From an uncultured Lachnospiraceae bacterium (lineage in GTDB: Bacteria > Bacillota > Clostridia > Lachnospirales > Lachnospiraceae), in the NCBI GenBank assembly GCA_902779395.1, contig CACZBK010000008.1, forward strand, positions 62,001 to 126,000: DNA of 64,000 nt. The letters are read 5' to 3'. The translations under genes and the position numbers were made by a program. The number at the start of each line of letters is the position of its first letter. The first letter of the stretch is position 1. Shown here in pieces: positions 53,068 to 61,569 of the stretch. Under the pieces are notes generated by a model. It was not told where the DNA came from and did no database searches. It saw only the letters and a list, made by a program, of their open reading frames with translations.

Positions 53068-54276
53068 TCAATCGGAAGCTTTAAAGTTGTAGATGGGCTT
53101 CATAACGTCGATGACATCTACAGTCTCCCTTATAACATCTATGATATCTTCAAGGGATTTATAAGCCATAGGCGCTTCATCCAGTGTTTTCTCATTAACG
53201 GATGTAGTATATATACCCTTCATTTCTGCCTGATACTCCTCCATCGAAAGAGTATTCTTTGCCTTGCTGCGTGACATCAGCCTGCCTGCGCCGTGAGGCG
53301 CGGAATAGTTCCATTCGGGATTACCTTTTCCTGTCGCAAGCACACTTCCGTCTCTCATATTTATAGGGATCAGCAGCTTCTCTCCGGCTCGGGCAGCTAT
53401 CGCGCCCTTACGCAGTATCATCTCGTCCGTATCAATATAATTATGGATAGTATGAAATGCCTCGCCGCCGCTTATCCCGCTGTGCTCAAGCAGTATCTCC
53501 GCCATCTTCTCACGGTTTCTTCGCGCAAAGCTCTGGCATATCACCACATCAAACAGATAGTCTTCAAGATATTTACCCGACAGATAGCACAGATCCTCAG
53601 GAATAGGCGTCTCACTCTCATAAACCTGCCAGTGAAGCTCCTTAAGTGCCGCCTGGATCTCGCTTCTTCTGCCCTGCTCCTTGTATGTACGGATTATCTC
53701 ATCACGCTTGTCAAGGTAATCTCCGTATCCCCTGCTCAGATTTATCGCCAGTTTCTGGTACAGTTCCGCCACCTGTTTTCCAAGGTTACGGCTGCCTGAA
53801 TGTATCACCAGATAATTGGTCCCATCCGCTGCCCGGTCTATCTCTATAAAGTGGTTACCGCCGCCTAATGTCCCCAGGGATCTTTCAAGCCACTTAGTTT
53901 CCTTAAGTTCCCTGAAGCAGCGTAACGCAGTCAGGTCAAATCTTTCCTGACGTCCTTCCCACACATTCATGCCGGAAGGTATAAAATGTGCAGCCTCATC
54001 GAACTTCTCCAGGTCTATATCTGCTTTCCCCAGATTTACGGTATACATACCACAGCCTATATCAACGCCTACTATATTAGGCACAGCCTTTCCTTCTACG
54101 GTCATGGTAGTACCTATCGTGCAGCCTTTTCCTGCATGTACATCCGGCATGATACGTATCTTAGAGCCTTCCGTGAAATCATGATCACACATGCGGCGGA
54201 TCTGCTCTATCGCCTCTTCCTCTATGATGGTTGCATAGCTTACAGCTGTATTGTATATGCCTTTGATCTCTAACAT
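53068..54276 (-). CDS. rtcB: RNA ligase RtcB
   Basis: 402 residues. Joins RNA 2',3'-cyclic-phosphate or 3'-phosphate ends to 5'-OH ends using GTP and Mn2+. Metal-binding motifs: MPDVHAGKG, VGVDIGCGM (D72, C75), GGGNHFIEI, HSGSRNLGKQ and HTIHNYIDTD; the guanylylated His is in SAPHGAGRLMSR. All residues that I can align are kept. GGAGGAAAAAG precedes the ATG, directly after a hairpin. Downstream of it stand genes for an unknown protein, VWA and macro proteins in transcription order upstream, forming a block. Confidence 0.94.
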   Translation of the reverse strand: MLEIKGIYNTAVSYATIIEEEAIEQIRRMCDHDFTEGSKIRIMPDVHAGKGCTIGTTMTVEGKAVPNIVGVDIGCGMYTVNLGKADIDLEKFDEAAHFIPSGMNVWEGRQERFDLTALRCFRELKETKWLERSLGTLGGGNHFIEIDRAADGTNYLVIHSGSRNLGKQVAELYQKLAINLSRGYGDYLDKRDEIIRTYKEQGRRSEIQAALKELHWQVYESETPIPEDLCYLSGKYLEDYLFDVVICQSFARRNREKMAEILLEHSGISGGEAFHTIHNYIDTDEMILRKGAIAARAGEKLLIPINMRDGSVLATGKGNPEWNYSAPHGAGRLMSRSKAKNTLSMEEYQAEMKGIYTTSVNEKTLDEAPMAYKSLEDIIDVIRETVDVIDVMKPIYNFKASD

Positions 54277-54299
54277 TTCTTTTTCCTCCTATATAACAA

Positions 54300-54329
54300 A
54301 CCGCTTATCCTGTATCCAGAATAAGCGGT
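54300..54329 (-). promoter_or_regulatory. hairpin immediately before the rtcB ribosome site
   Basis: ACCGCTTAT, 12-base loop, ATAAGCGGT. The T run after it is short (TTTGTTATAT) and the rtcB GGAGG begins ten bases later, so it may be an attenuator, a weak terminator or a processing site. Confidence 0.5.
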
Positions 54330-54393
54330 CTTAGTTTAAATGTAAAATCAAAAAAGCTGCGAGGTTTTTCCTGCTTGGATCCATAAGGATAAG

Positions 54394-55842
54394 TCAATAT
54401 CCGAAAAAGCTTTTCAGTTCTTTATCCTTAAGCAGATCTTTTTTTGTCAATCCAAACGCTTCACCCGGAACGATCTTAAGATAACGGTCAAGAAACTCCT
54501 CATAAGAGGCAGCTTCAAAACAATCCCGTGTTATAAAAAACTCTCTGCTCCCGCCTGCAACGCGGTCTCCTGCCGTTACATTTACTTTATAGTCACCTGT
54601 CTTCATTTTGGAAACAGCATATCTTTCCAGATTCCATCCGTGGATCTCAACATGGCCGAAGGGCACTTCATATACAGCCATAACCTCATTCGCCTGAAGT
54701 GCTATCTGCCTGTAATCATTCTCCACTTTTTCTATAAACTCCTCTGCAGAGCCGCATTCACATTCCGAAAAGCTGCCATTCCCGTATATACTTACAAATT
54801 CCCATTCTCCGTCAAGCTGCATGATCGAATAATTACAATATTGATCTTTCTTTATCATGTCTTTATCAAGCCAGTGATACTGCTTTCTGACATTCTCATA
54901 TGCCCTTTCCAGATATGGCTTTATTTCCCTGCCATACTTAAACTTTTTCTCCGGATCGGAATTCGCTACCTTGTCTTCCGCATACTTATAAAGAAAATCA
55001 ATGAATTCTTCGGCGGTACTTCCGTCTTTCCATTCATGGACGATCTTTCTGCCGTCATAGATCTCTTCCACCTGTCCGAAAACATATTTCCCGTATTTAG
55101 GCGTGATCTCCCATACGGTCTTCTTCTTCATCTGCGTCAGTGTAGCCCAGGGATAGTCCATCTTAAGCTTTTCCAGGGCTTTTTCGTAATATACGCTGAT
55201 ATCTGTCCCGTACTTAAACAGAGTAGTGTCAGTTGTGGGATTTTTGTTTAGTTTCTCCTCTTTCAGCCTCTCATTTTCATTTTCTTCCTCCGCCAGGAAG
55301 AACTCGTCATCCCCCAGAGCCGTCCATGCCCACACTTTCTCCTTGCTGATGTTGAATCCGCCGGAAGAATGTTCAAACTGCCCGTCATTATCATCTATGC
55401 GCCATCGGTCCCATCTGCCCCCGGACAGGCTGCCATCCATCAGTATCAGAAGACAGTATTGTTCGCTTTTTGGAAATTCTCCATCCCGCCAGGACTTAAA
55501 ATCCTTTACCTCCACAGAATAACCCTTATCTTTGTCAGCTTTAAGATTTATAATCTCGGTATCACCTTTTTCCATGCACTTTGACAGATCGTAGCAATTA
55601 AGGCGGTGCCATCTTGCTACATCATCGCTTAAGACTTTATCCGCCAAGCCCCGTAAAAAATATCCGGAAAGCTTTTCCCCCTGTTTTTCATCGTCAGGAT
55701 GCCAGGCTCCCGCAGTCAGGCGGCCGTCTTTCAGTTCAAGCAGACAGAATTCTCCATACTGCGGCAGGTCCTTATATACCAGATCACGGAAGTCTTTAAA
55801 AACAAGTATAAGTCCCTTAATATCAAATTTGTATTTATCCAT
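54394..55842 (-). CDS. hypothetical protein linked to rtcB
   Basis: 482 residues, soluble, rich in Tyr, Trp and acidic residues. It has internal duplication: CLLELKDGRLTAGAWHP (about residue 33) and CLLILMDGSLSGGRWDR (about 128) are copies of one beta motif preceded in both cases by a (V/L)KDF(R/K)x(L/W)R(D/E) segment; later FKYGTDISVYYEKALEKLKMDYPW and FKYGREIKPYLERAYENVRKQYHW form a second repeated pair. I do not recognise the family. No catalytic motif is seen. GGAGAA precedes the ATG. It sits between the VWA gene and rtcB on one strand. Confidence 0.65.
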   Translation of the reverse strand: MDKYKFDIKGLILVFKDFRDLVYKDLPQYGEFCLLELKDGRLTAGAWHPDDEKQGEKLSGYFLRGLADKVLSDDVARWHRLNCYDLSKCMEKGDTEIINLKADKDKGYSVEVKDFKSWRDGEFPKSEQYCLLILMDGSLSGGRWDRWRIDDNDGQFEHSSGGFNISKEKVWAWTALGDDEFFLAEEENENERLKEEKLNKNPTTDTTLFKYGTDISVYYEKALEKLKMDYPWATLTQMKKKTVWEITPKYGKYVFGQVEEIYDGRKIVHEWKDGSTAEEFIDFLYKYAEDKVANSDPEKKFKYGREIKPYLERAYENVRKQYHWLDKDMIKKDQYCNYSIMQLDGEWEFVSIYGNGSFSECECGSAEEFIEKVENDYRQIALQANEVMAVYEVPFGHVEIHGWNLERYAVSKMKTGDYKVNVTAGDRVAGGSREFFITRDCFEAASYEEFLDRYLKIVPGEAFGLTKKDLLKDKELKSFFGY

Positions 55843-55913
55843 ACATGTATTCTCCGTCTCTTAAAAGTTTCGAAACCTTATTATCAGTTTCCCGGCCGGG
55901 ATTGATGCAGATC

Positions 55914-56591
55914 TTAAGCCATATGCCGCTTTTTATAATCTGCCTGGATGGGAGCAAGCAGCTCATCATTGTCGAAAACTTCTTCCATATCCTCCGCACT
56001 GCTGCAGGCCCTTGCACAGCTGACCATCTTAGACATTACGCTGAAGTTAAGCGCTGTACCGGCACTGTCACATTCATACCTGACAGCCCTGTTTGCAGAA
56101 ACACCAAACCTTCCTGCCACCTCGACCGCATCTATGTTGGCTCCGAGGAATACGAACTCCCAGTGCTGCTTCTTTTTCTTTTTCTCCACCATCTTTTTCA
56201 CTTTATCGTACGAATACTTTTTGCTGGCATTCTCCATGCCGTCGGTCGTGATGATGAATAACGTCTTTTCCGGTCTTTCTTCCTCCGGTGTTTCTTTCTG
56301 AATACGGCTGATATGATGGATCGCGCCGCCTACCGCATCCAGGAGAGCCGTACATCCCCTGACATAATATTCCTTATCGGTGATCTTCTCTACTTTATCA
56401 AGTTCCTTTCTGTCATGAAGGATCTCTGTCCGGTCGTCGAAGAGGACAGTGGAGATCAGCGCATCTCCCTCTTCCTTCTTCTGCTTATCCAGCATGGAAT
56501 TGTATCCCCCGATAGTGTCAGCTTCAAGTCCCGACATTGAACCGCTGCGGTCCAGTATAAAAACTATCTCTGTTAAACCTTTTTTCATCAT
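55914..56591 (-). CDS. VWA-domain protein with complete MIDAS
   Basis: 225 residues, one von Willebrand A domain, cytosolic. Metal-ion-dependent adhesion site: DRSGSMSG at about 14-21 (DxSxS), Thr in RGCTALLDAVGG and Asp in IITTDGMENAS. Related stand-alone VWA proteins (YegL/TerY-type) are found in stress and tellurite-type gene groups, often with phosphatases or kinases. GAGAGGTAGGT precedes the ATG. It lies between a macro-domain gene (upstream) and the unknown protein plus rtcB (downstream). Confidence 0.88.
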   Translation of the reverse strand: MMKKGLTEIVFILDRSGSMSGLEADTIGGYNSMLDKQKKEEGDALISTVLFDDRTEILHDRKELDKVEKITDKEYYVRGCTALLDAVGGAIHHISRIQKETPEEERPEKTLFIITTDGMENASKKYSYDKVKKMVEKKKKKQHWEFVFLGANIDAVEVAGRFGVSANRAVRYECDSAGTALNFSVMSKMVSCARACSSAEDMEEVFDNDELLAPIQADYKKRHMA

Positions 56592-56736
56592 ACCTACCTC
56601 TCTTTCACTTTGAGCCGCTCACCGGCTGTTTTTTTGTTCTGAGGTAAGTATATTAGATCACATTATTAAAGTGGTCGCTTGAAAAACGACATTATACGCC
56701 CTGCTGCAAGCTGTATAGATCCCCGGCAGATCCCGC

Positions 56737-57882
56737 TCACTCTCCCAAAAGCGGCTGCTCATGCTCAAATAATGCCAGGTTTATGGTGTACGTATCATAT
56801 ACCTCCTGTCTTATAAAATACTCAATGATCAGGTCAAAACGGTTGCTTGGAGAAAGCGCATACCCCGCCCGCCCCAGCAGATCCTTAGTCTCATCAAGAC
56901 TCAGTTTCAAAGCCAGTGCAAACGCCACCGCAGTGATCTTCTTTGGCTGATACTGCGTATTGCTCCTGATCTTTGAAAAAAGCTTCCTGTCCACATTTGC
57001 ACGCTTATAGACTTCTGTATCAGTAAAGCCTTTCTCATCTATCAATCTTAAAAGGCTCTCCTGCCATGTTTCGCTCACATTAGCCATAAGCTCATCAAGC
57101 GATCGTGGAGTCTTCCCGGTCCCGGCCGCCGCCATAGGCGATGCCATGACCGGTTCTTCCGCACATTCTGCATCGTCGCAATACGCGTTGGCAGGCTCAT
57201 CAGCCATTGCGGCTGCATCGGGCATAGATTCCTTCCGTCTTGAATGAAAAAGCGTATCTGCAAACAGTCTTCTGCCCCTGCTTCTTTCTTTGGCAGGCTC
57301 ATCATAAGCAAAAGATGTTGCTAACGGACTATATTCGGAATCCATCTTTTCCGAAACATAGTTTTCATCAATGTAGGCATCTACGCCGGTAAAGATCTTT
57401 CCCGACAGCACAAAGGAAGCATCATCAAATACAACCAGTATTATCTCCAGGTCATTTTCAGTCAGAAACTCACTGAATACCGATACTGCGATCTGAAGTG
57501 CATCAGCCTTCGGAAAACCATAAACCCCGGTAGCGATCAGCGGGAATGCTATGCTTGTGCACTTAAGCTCTGCAGCCAGCCTTAAGCTGTTTATGTAACA
57601 GCTGCGTACAGCCTCCTTTTCCCCATGCTCACCATCGATCCACACCGGACCGACGGTATGGATTATATATTCAGCGTTCAGTGCAAAGGCAGGCGTTGCC
57701 GCTGCCTGCCCAACTTCGATGTTTCCTATCTTTTTTCTTTCCTTAAGAAGTGCTTCCGCTCCCGCCGCCTTGTAAATGGCATAGTCCGTCCCACTCGCAT
57801 ATACGGGCTCAGGATTTGCCGTATTCACTATGGCATCCGCAGATACCTTTGTTATATCATTTCTGATTATCTTAAATGCCAT
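56737..57882 (-). CDS. macro-domain protein with C-terminal helical (HTH-like) domain
   Basis: 381 residues. Macro domain in 1-175: N20-x-x-N23 in AIVNTANPEPVYASGTDYAIYKAAG, VGQAAATPAF, IIHTVGP and LIATGVYGFP. The usual Gly-rich loop after the Asn pair is YASGTD rather than GGGGVD. A linker of about 90 residues (Ser, Ala, Glu-rich) leads to a 115-residue helical domain with DTEVYKRANVDRKLFSKIR, which looks like an XRE-type helix-turn-helix. Macro domains bind ADP-ribose or remove it. The ATG has AAGGGG upstream and overlaps the GGDEF fusion gene by 11 bases. Confidence 0.87.
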   Translation of the reverse strand: MAFKIIRNDITKVSADAIVNTANPEPVYASGTDYAIYKAAGAEALLKERKKIGNIEVGQAAATPAFALNAEYIIHTVGPVWIDGEHGEKEAVRSCYINSLRLAAELKCTSIAFPLIATGVYGFPKADALQIAVSVFSEFLTENDLEIILVVFDDASFVLSGKIFTGVDAYIDENYVSEKMDSEYSPLATSFAYDEPAKERSRGRRLFADTLFHSRRKESMPDAAAMADEPANAYCDDAECAEEPVMASPMAAAGTGKTPRSLDELMANVSETWQESLLRLIDEKGFTDTEVYKRANVDRKLFSKIRSNTQYQPKKITAVAFALALKLSLDETKDLLGRAGYALSPSNRFDLIIEYFIRQEVYDTYTINLALFEHEQPLLGE

Positions 57883-59773
57883 AACCCCTTCTTCCCGGTT
57901 TAGTCATCTTCTGTTCATACATCCTCGAATCACTTATCTTAAGGAAATCCTCGATCAATCCGAAAGAATCAGTTTCAGTTATATATGCTCCCCAGCTGAA
58001 ATCAAGCTTATAATCCAGCCTGTTGGACCTGTTATAATCTGCCGCATGATCTTTCATGCGCTCTATAAGTCTCTTAAGACAAGCTTCCGAATAATCGGGT
58101 GCAAAGATACAGAATTCATCACCACCGGTTCTTCCTGCTATCTCTCCACAGTCGCAGCTGCGTGTAATTATATCTGCCAGGGCCCTGATAGCACGGTCTC
58201 CTTCATAATGACCGTATTCATCATTTATATGTTTCAAACCGTCCATATCTATTACTAACGTACAAACATTCTTCTTCCCGTTAATATTTGATATAAGCTT
58301 GCGGGATTTGTCATCAAAACCACGCCTGTTCAGTAAACCTGTAAGCCCGTCGGTTATACTGTGCCCCTCAAGTTTTGTGATCAGCTTACTTATGTGATCT
58401 TTCTGGTGAAGCGAATTGAGTGTAAGACCGAGCGTATGCAGCCACACATTATGGAACTCATTAAAGATATCTTTTCCTGCCATCTCAACGACCGAGTACC
58501 CAAAGATACTCTCTGCGAAATGAACTACCATAACATAATATACGTGACATCTGTCTGCCGAAGACTGCGGGATCAGCGAAGAACTTTCAAACGCATGAGG
58601 GCTCTGTGTATATTCCTTATTTTTATCGATCCAGATAACAGGAACAAATTTCCCCGAAGGAGCTGAATAAGCGCTGTCATACACCGGTTTCCCTGCCTGA
58701 TCGGTATGTACCATCAGGAAAAACGAAGTATACTCTCCAAAATTAACCGAATCCTCTGCAAATACAGATTCCATCTCACGCACGTTGTTGACTTTATTGA
58801 GCTTCAGCATCGCAGATTCCAGTTCATATACGGCGGTGGCAAGCAAGCGCTTATCCTCATATGCCCTGTCAACGGTCTCAAGCACATGCCTGTATTCCAA
58901 GGGATCACAGCCGCATGATTGGGCATAAACAGGCTTTGGATGCACTGTAAGATCATATTCCTTACCATCTCCCTCATCCGAATAATCTTTCAACAGCTTC
59001 AACGCCTTATATGCTATGCTGTGCCATTCACGTGTTACAGAAGACAGATGCGGAAGGTATTCATTTCCTTCTACGGTTCCATCATAACCTGAAACAGCAA
59101 TAGTTTCCGGCACTTTGATCCCCATCTGCCTGAATGCATCTATCAGGGATATCGCCATATAATCATTGGCACAGACTACAGCCTCCGGGCGCTCCGGAAG
59201 TGATAAAAAGAAATGTGCCGCCTCTACCCCCTTATTGTACCAGAAATCCCCTTCGAACATCCCTACGCCGTCTTCCGGAAAACCGCGTTCCTTCATTACA
59301 GAACGAAACTCCTTCAGACGAAGCTGTGCATCCGGATGTGAAAGATAACCGGACATATAACCTATCCTGGTAAAATGATGATCATCGATAAAATGCTCAA
59401 CCATCTTTCGAAGACCGCCTGCATCATCAAATTCTATATTATAAAAGCCCTCGACATGACTGCTTATGGAAACAACCGGACACTTTGCACTGCGAAGCTT
59501 TCTTTCTACCCTGTCAGCCATACCCTCGATATTATAGCCTTCACCGTCAAAGACAATACCGTCAAACTGATCCAGATCAATAAATTCCAGGAATCCCGAT
59601 TCCTGATCTTCGGCTTTTGAATTGATACTGCGCAGCTTGCCATATGAATTAAAATATACCAGATCTACGCCCAGTTCCTCCGCTGCAATATTCAGCTCTC
59701 TGCAGAGCCGGCATTTATATCGGCCTGTAAGGCTGCTTCCGAAAACCGCTATCCTTTTCCTTTTTCCGTTCAT
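57872..59773 (-). CDS. LacI-type ligand sensor fused to GGDEF (diguanylate cyclase)
   Basis: 633 residues with no signal peptide, helix-turn-helix or membrane span. Residues 8-270 form a periplasmic-binding-protein-like type 1 fold as in LacI effector domains: IDLDQFDGIVFDG, CPVVSISSHVEGFYNIEFDDAGG, EAVVCANDYMAISLIDAFRQMGIKVPE. A middle region of about 170 residues follows, then GGDEF (DGLTGLLNRRGFDD, VIDMDGLKHINDEYGH, AGRTGGDEFCIF). It would couple a cytosolic small ligand to c-di-GMP synthesis. AAAGGATC precedes the ATG. Confidence 0.9.
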   Translation of the reverse strand: MNGKRKRIAVFGSSLTGRYKCRLCRELNIAAEELGVDLVYFNSYGKLRSINSKAEDQESGFLEFIDLDQFDGIVFDGEGYNIEGMADRVERKLRSAKCPVVSISSHVEGFYNIEFDDAGGLRKMVEHFIDDHHFTRIGYMSGYLSHPDAQLRLKEFRSVMKERGFPEDGVGMFEGDFWYNKGVEAAHFFLSLPERPEAVVCANDYMAISLIDAFRQMGIKVPETIAVSGYDGTVEGNEYLPHLSSVTREWHSIAYKALKLLKDYSDEGDGKEYDLTVHPKPVYAQSCGCDPLEYRHVLETVDRAYEDKRLLATAVYELESAMLKLNKVNNVREMESVFAEDSVNFGEYTSFFLMVHTDQAGKPVYDSAYSAPSGKFVPVIWIDKNKEYTQSPHAFESSSLIPQSSADRCHVYYVMVVHFAESIFGYSVVEMAGKDIFNEFHNVWLHTLGLTLNSLHQKDHISKLITKLEGHSITDGLTGLLNRRGFDDKSRKLISNINGKKNVCTLVIDMDGLKHINDEYGHYEGDRAIRALADIITRSCDCGEIAGRTGGDEFCIFAPDYSEACLKRLIERMKDHAADYNRSNRLDYKLDFSWGAYITETDSFGLIEDFLKISDSRMYEQKMTKPGRRGYGI

Positions 59774-59870
59774 AATACTATGATCCTTTCTTCATTTACG
59801 GTAACATCACATTGTCTTCTGATATATTTATAGTCTGTAAGTATTCTACCACAGCCATGGCAATTTGTCT

Positions 59871-60677
59871 TCAAAGCAGTCCAAACGCAAATACCCGTTC
59901 ATAAAAATCCTTTGCCTCCTCAAAAGCTCCATGCCCCAGTCCGTCATACACAAACAGTTCACTGTCAGTTATCCCGCCTTTAAATTCCCCCGGTGCATCA
60001 TTTCCTACAGTTTTATCATCACTCCCGGCTAAGATCAGTGTCGGACAGCTTATCTTTGATAATTCCTCCCTCGCATCAAAACGCAGGATCGCATCTGCAT
60101 TTTTCAGGAAACGGTCATAAGACGATGGCTTTGTAAATCTGGCGATCAGCGGAAAATACTTTCTGTTTTTTTTCAGGTACCGGTCCGAATACATTTTATC
60201 AGCGGTATCTACCATAAGGGCAGTGTGATCTCCGCGTTTTACCATATCGATCCAGCCTGAAACCGCATCTTTCGCAACCTTGTTTGCATATGGCGCCGTT
60301 ACTGCCAGGATCAGACGTTCCACTACCTCCGGATGTCTTATTGCAATGCACTGGGCGACCATCCCGCCCTGGGATACTCCAAGTACACAGGCCCTGTCGA
60401 TCCCAAGCTTCTTCATTACCATCACCTGGTCATCCGCCATATCCTCTATGCTATACCCTTCCGGCATAACGTTCTTTCTGCTGAACATATAAACCGTAAA
60501 GTCACGTAAAAATCTTTTATATGGTGCAGAAAGTATCAATGCCTTTCCTTTAACAGTTGCAAGCCCGTCCGATAATCCCGGCAGAACGATCATCTTTTTC
60601 TTACCGTTTCCGAAAGATACATAATACATTTCAGTATCACCGATATCCACGCATCCGTTTATAAGTTTTTTACCCAT
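59871..60677 (-). CDS. alpha/beta hydrolase
   Basis: 268 residues. Nucleophile elbow GVSQGGMV (Ser), acid in LILAGSDDKTV and His in YDGLGHGAFEEA complete the triad; oxyanion region IVLPGLSDG. A helical cap (about residues 130-200) is present. Substrate unknown. AAAAGGAG precedes the ATG. The gene follows the TetR regulator by 70 bp on the same strand and is probably under its control. Confidence 0.85.
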   Translation of the reverse strand: MGKKLINGCVDIGDTEMYYVSFGNGKKKMIVLPGLSDGLATVKGKALILSAPYKRFLRDFTVYMFSRKNVMPEGYSIEDMADDQVMVMKKLGIDRACVLGVSQGGMVAQCIAIRHPEVVERLILAVTAPYANKVAKDAVSGWIDMVKRGDHTALMVDTADKMYSDRYLKKNRKYFPLIARFTKPSSYDRFLKNADAILRFDAREELSKISCPTLILAGSDDKTVGNDAPGEFKGGITDSELFVYDGLGHGAFEEAKDFYERVFAFGLL

Positions 60678-60747
60678 TTTTTCTCCTTTTCACCGTCTCG
60701 CGTGCAGCTTTGCCGCCCGGATTTAAGTTTATACATAAGCCTAAAGC

Positions 60748-61365
60748 TTACAGCCCGTTTTTGAGCACCTGAAGATATCCCTTTAATTGTTTGATATAGC
60801 TGTTCTTTAATGTTTCAATATCATCGTTGCTGCCGGCAATGCTCTTAAGAAAGCTTCTTTTAAATCCCATAAGAACCCACCTCAGTATATCTGTGATCTT
60901 TCTTCTGCTGTTATGAAGTCCGGACATGTCAACTTCCTTAAGCAATGCTTCATAAATGTCCTCACTCTTTTCCCCATACCTTTCAATGATCTTTTTACCT
61001 ATATCAGATCCGGCCTCAGAAGCGATCCCGATAAGAAATCTTCCCTTAACGGGATTAGCTGCATACCAGGATATCTCACTTGCGGAATACTCGATCACTC
61101 TTTCATATAAGTCTTTTGATAATCTGTTTATGTCAAGCCGCGTCTCCAAAGCCATCTGCGCTGATACCATATCGATCAGATAGAAATAAAGCTCTTCTTT
61201 ATTCTCAAAATACTTAAACAGACTGCCCTTACTTACTCCGCAGGTCTTTACGATCCTGTTGGTAGAGGCGTTTTCATATCCATACTCTGCGAATTCTTTT
61301 AATGCAGCATCTAATACACGCTCCTGCTTTTTTTCGTCAAGATCTGTAAAAATCTTCGTCGGCAT
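60748..61365 (-). CDS. TetR/AcrR-family regulator
   Basis: 205 residues from MPTKIFTDLDEKKQERVLDAALKEF. The N-terminal DNA-binding domain reads YENASTNRIVKTCGVSKGSLFKYF; the C-terminal ligand domain is all-helical. The ATG at 61365 has GAGGAGGA upstream; the frame extends to 61434 but that lies in the operator region. It is likely autoregulated through the two inverted repeats in its promoter. Confidence 0.92.
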   Translation of the reverse strand: MPTKIFTDLDEKKQERVLDAALKEFAEYGYENASTNRIVKTCGVSKGSLFKYFENKEELYFYLIDMVSAQMALETRLDINRLSKDLYERVIEYSASEISWYAANPVKGRFLIGIASEAGSDIGKKIIERYGEKSEDIYEALLKEVDMSGLHNSRRKITDILRWVLMGFKRSFLKSIAGSNDDIETLKNSYIKQLKGYLQVLKNGL

Positions 61366-61383
61366 ACGTCCTCCTCTCTTTGT

Positions 61384-61401
61384 GGTGACCACCCGGTCAC
61401 C
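61384..61401. promoter_or_regulatory. TetR operator 1
   Basis: GGTGACC-ACCC-GGTCACC, perfect 7-bp arms with a four-base centre, between the promoter and the TetR start codon. Confidence 0.85.
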
Positions 61402-61413
61402 GCAAGTGTCAAA

Positions 61414-61439
61414 ATACAGTGACCACCCGGTCACTGTAT
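61414..61439. promoter_or_regulatory. TetR operator 2
   Basis: ATACAGTGACC-ACCC-GGTCACTGTAT, perfect 11-bp arms with the same ACCC centre as operator 1; centres are about 34 bp apart (three helical turns). It abuts the -10 box. Confidence 0.9.
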
Positions 61440-61441
61440 TT

Positions 61442-61471
61442 ATGATACACTTAATTATATAAACCTGTCAA
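61442..61471 (-). promoter_or_regulatory. promoter of the TetR gene
   Basis: Minus strand TTGACA (61466-61471), 18-bp spacer, TATCAT (61442-61447). Operator 2 begins two bases after the -10 box, so bound repressor would block initiation. Confidence 0.7.
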
Positions 61472-61488
61472 GACCGATCTATAAGGTA

Positions 61489-61517
61489 TTGTCACTTTGC
61501 ATAAAGTGATGTAAAAT
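61489..61517 (+). promoter_or_regulatory. promoter of the diguanylate cyclase gene with internal palindrome
   Basis: TTGTCA (61489-61494), 17 bp, TAAAAT (61512-61517). The spacer contains TCACTTT-GCAT-AAAGTGA (61492-61509), a perfect 7-bp inverted repeat exactly placed for a repressor or a spacer-distorting activator. Confidence 0.6.
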
Positions 61518-61569
61518 TCTATTTACACCGACGCATTATTCAGGTCGGGTACGCTTGCAGGAGGGACAT

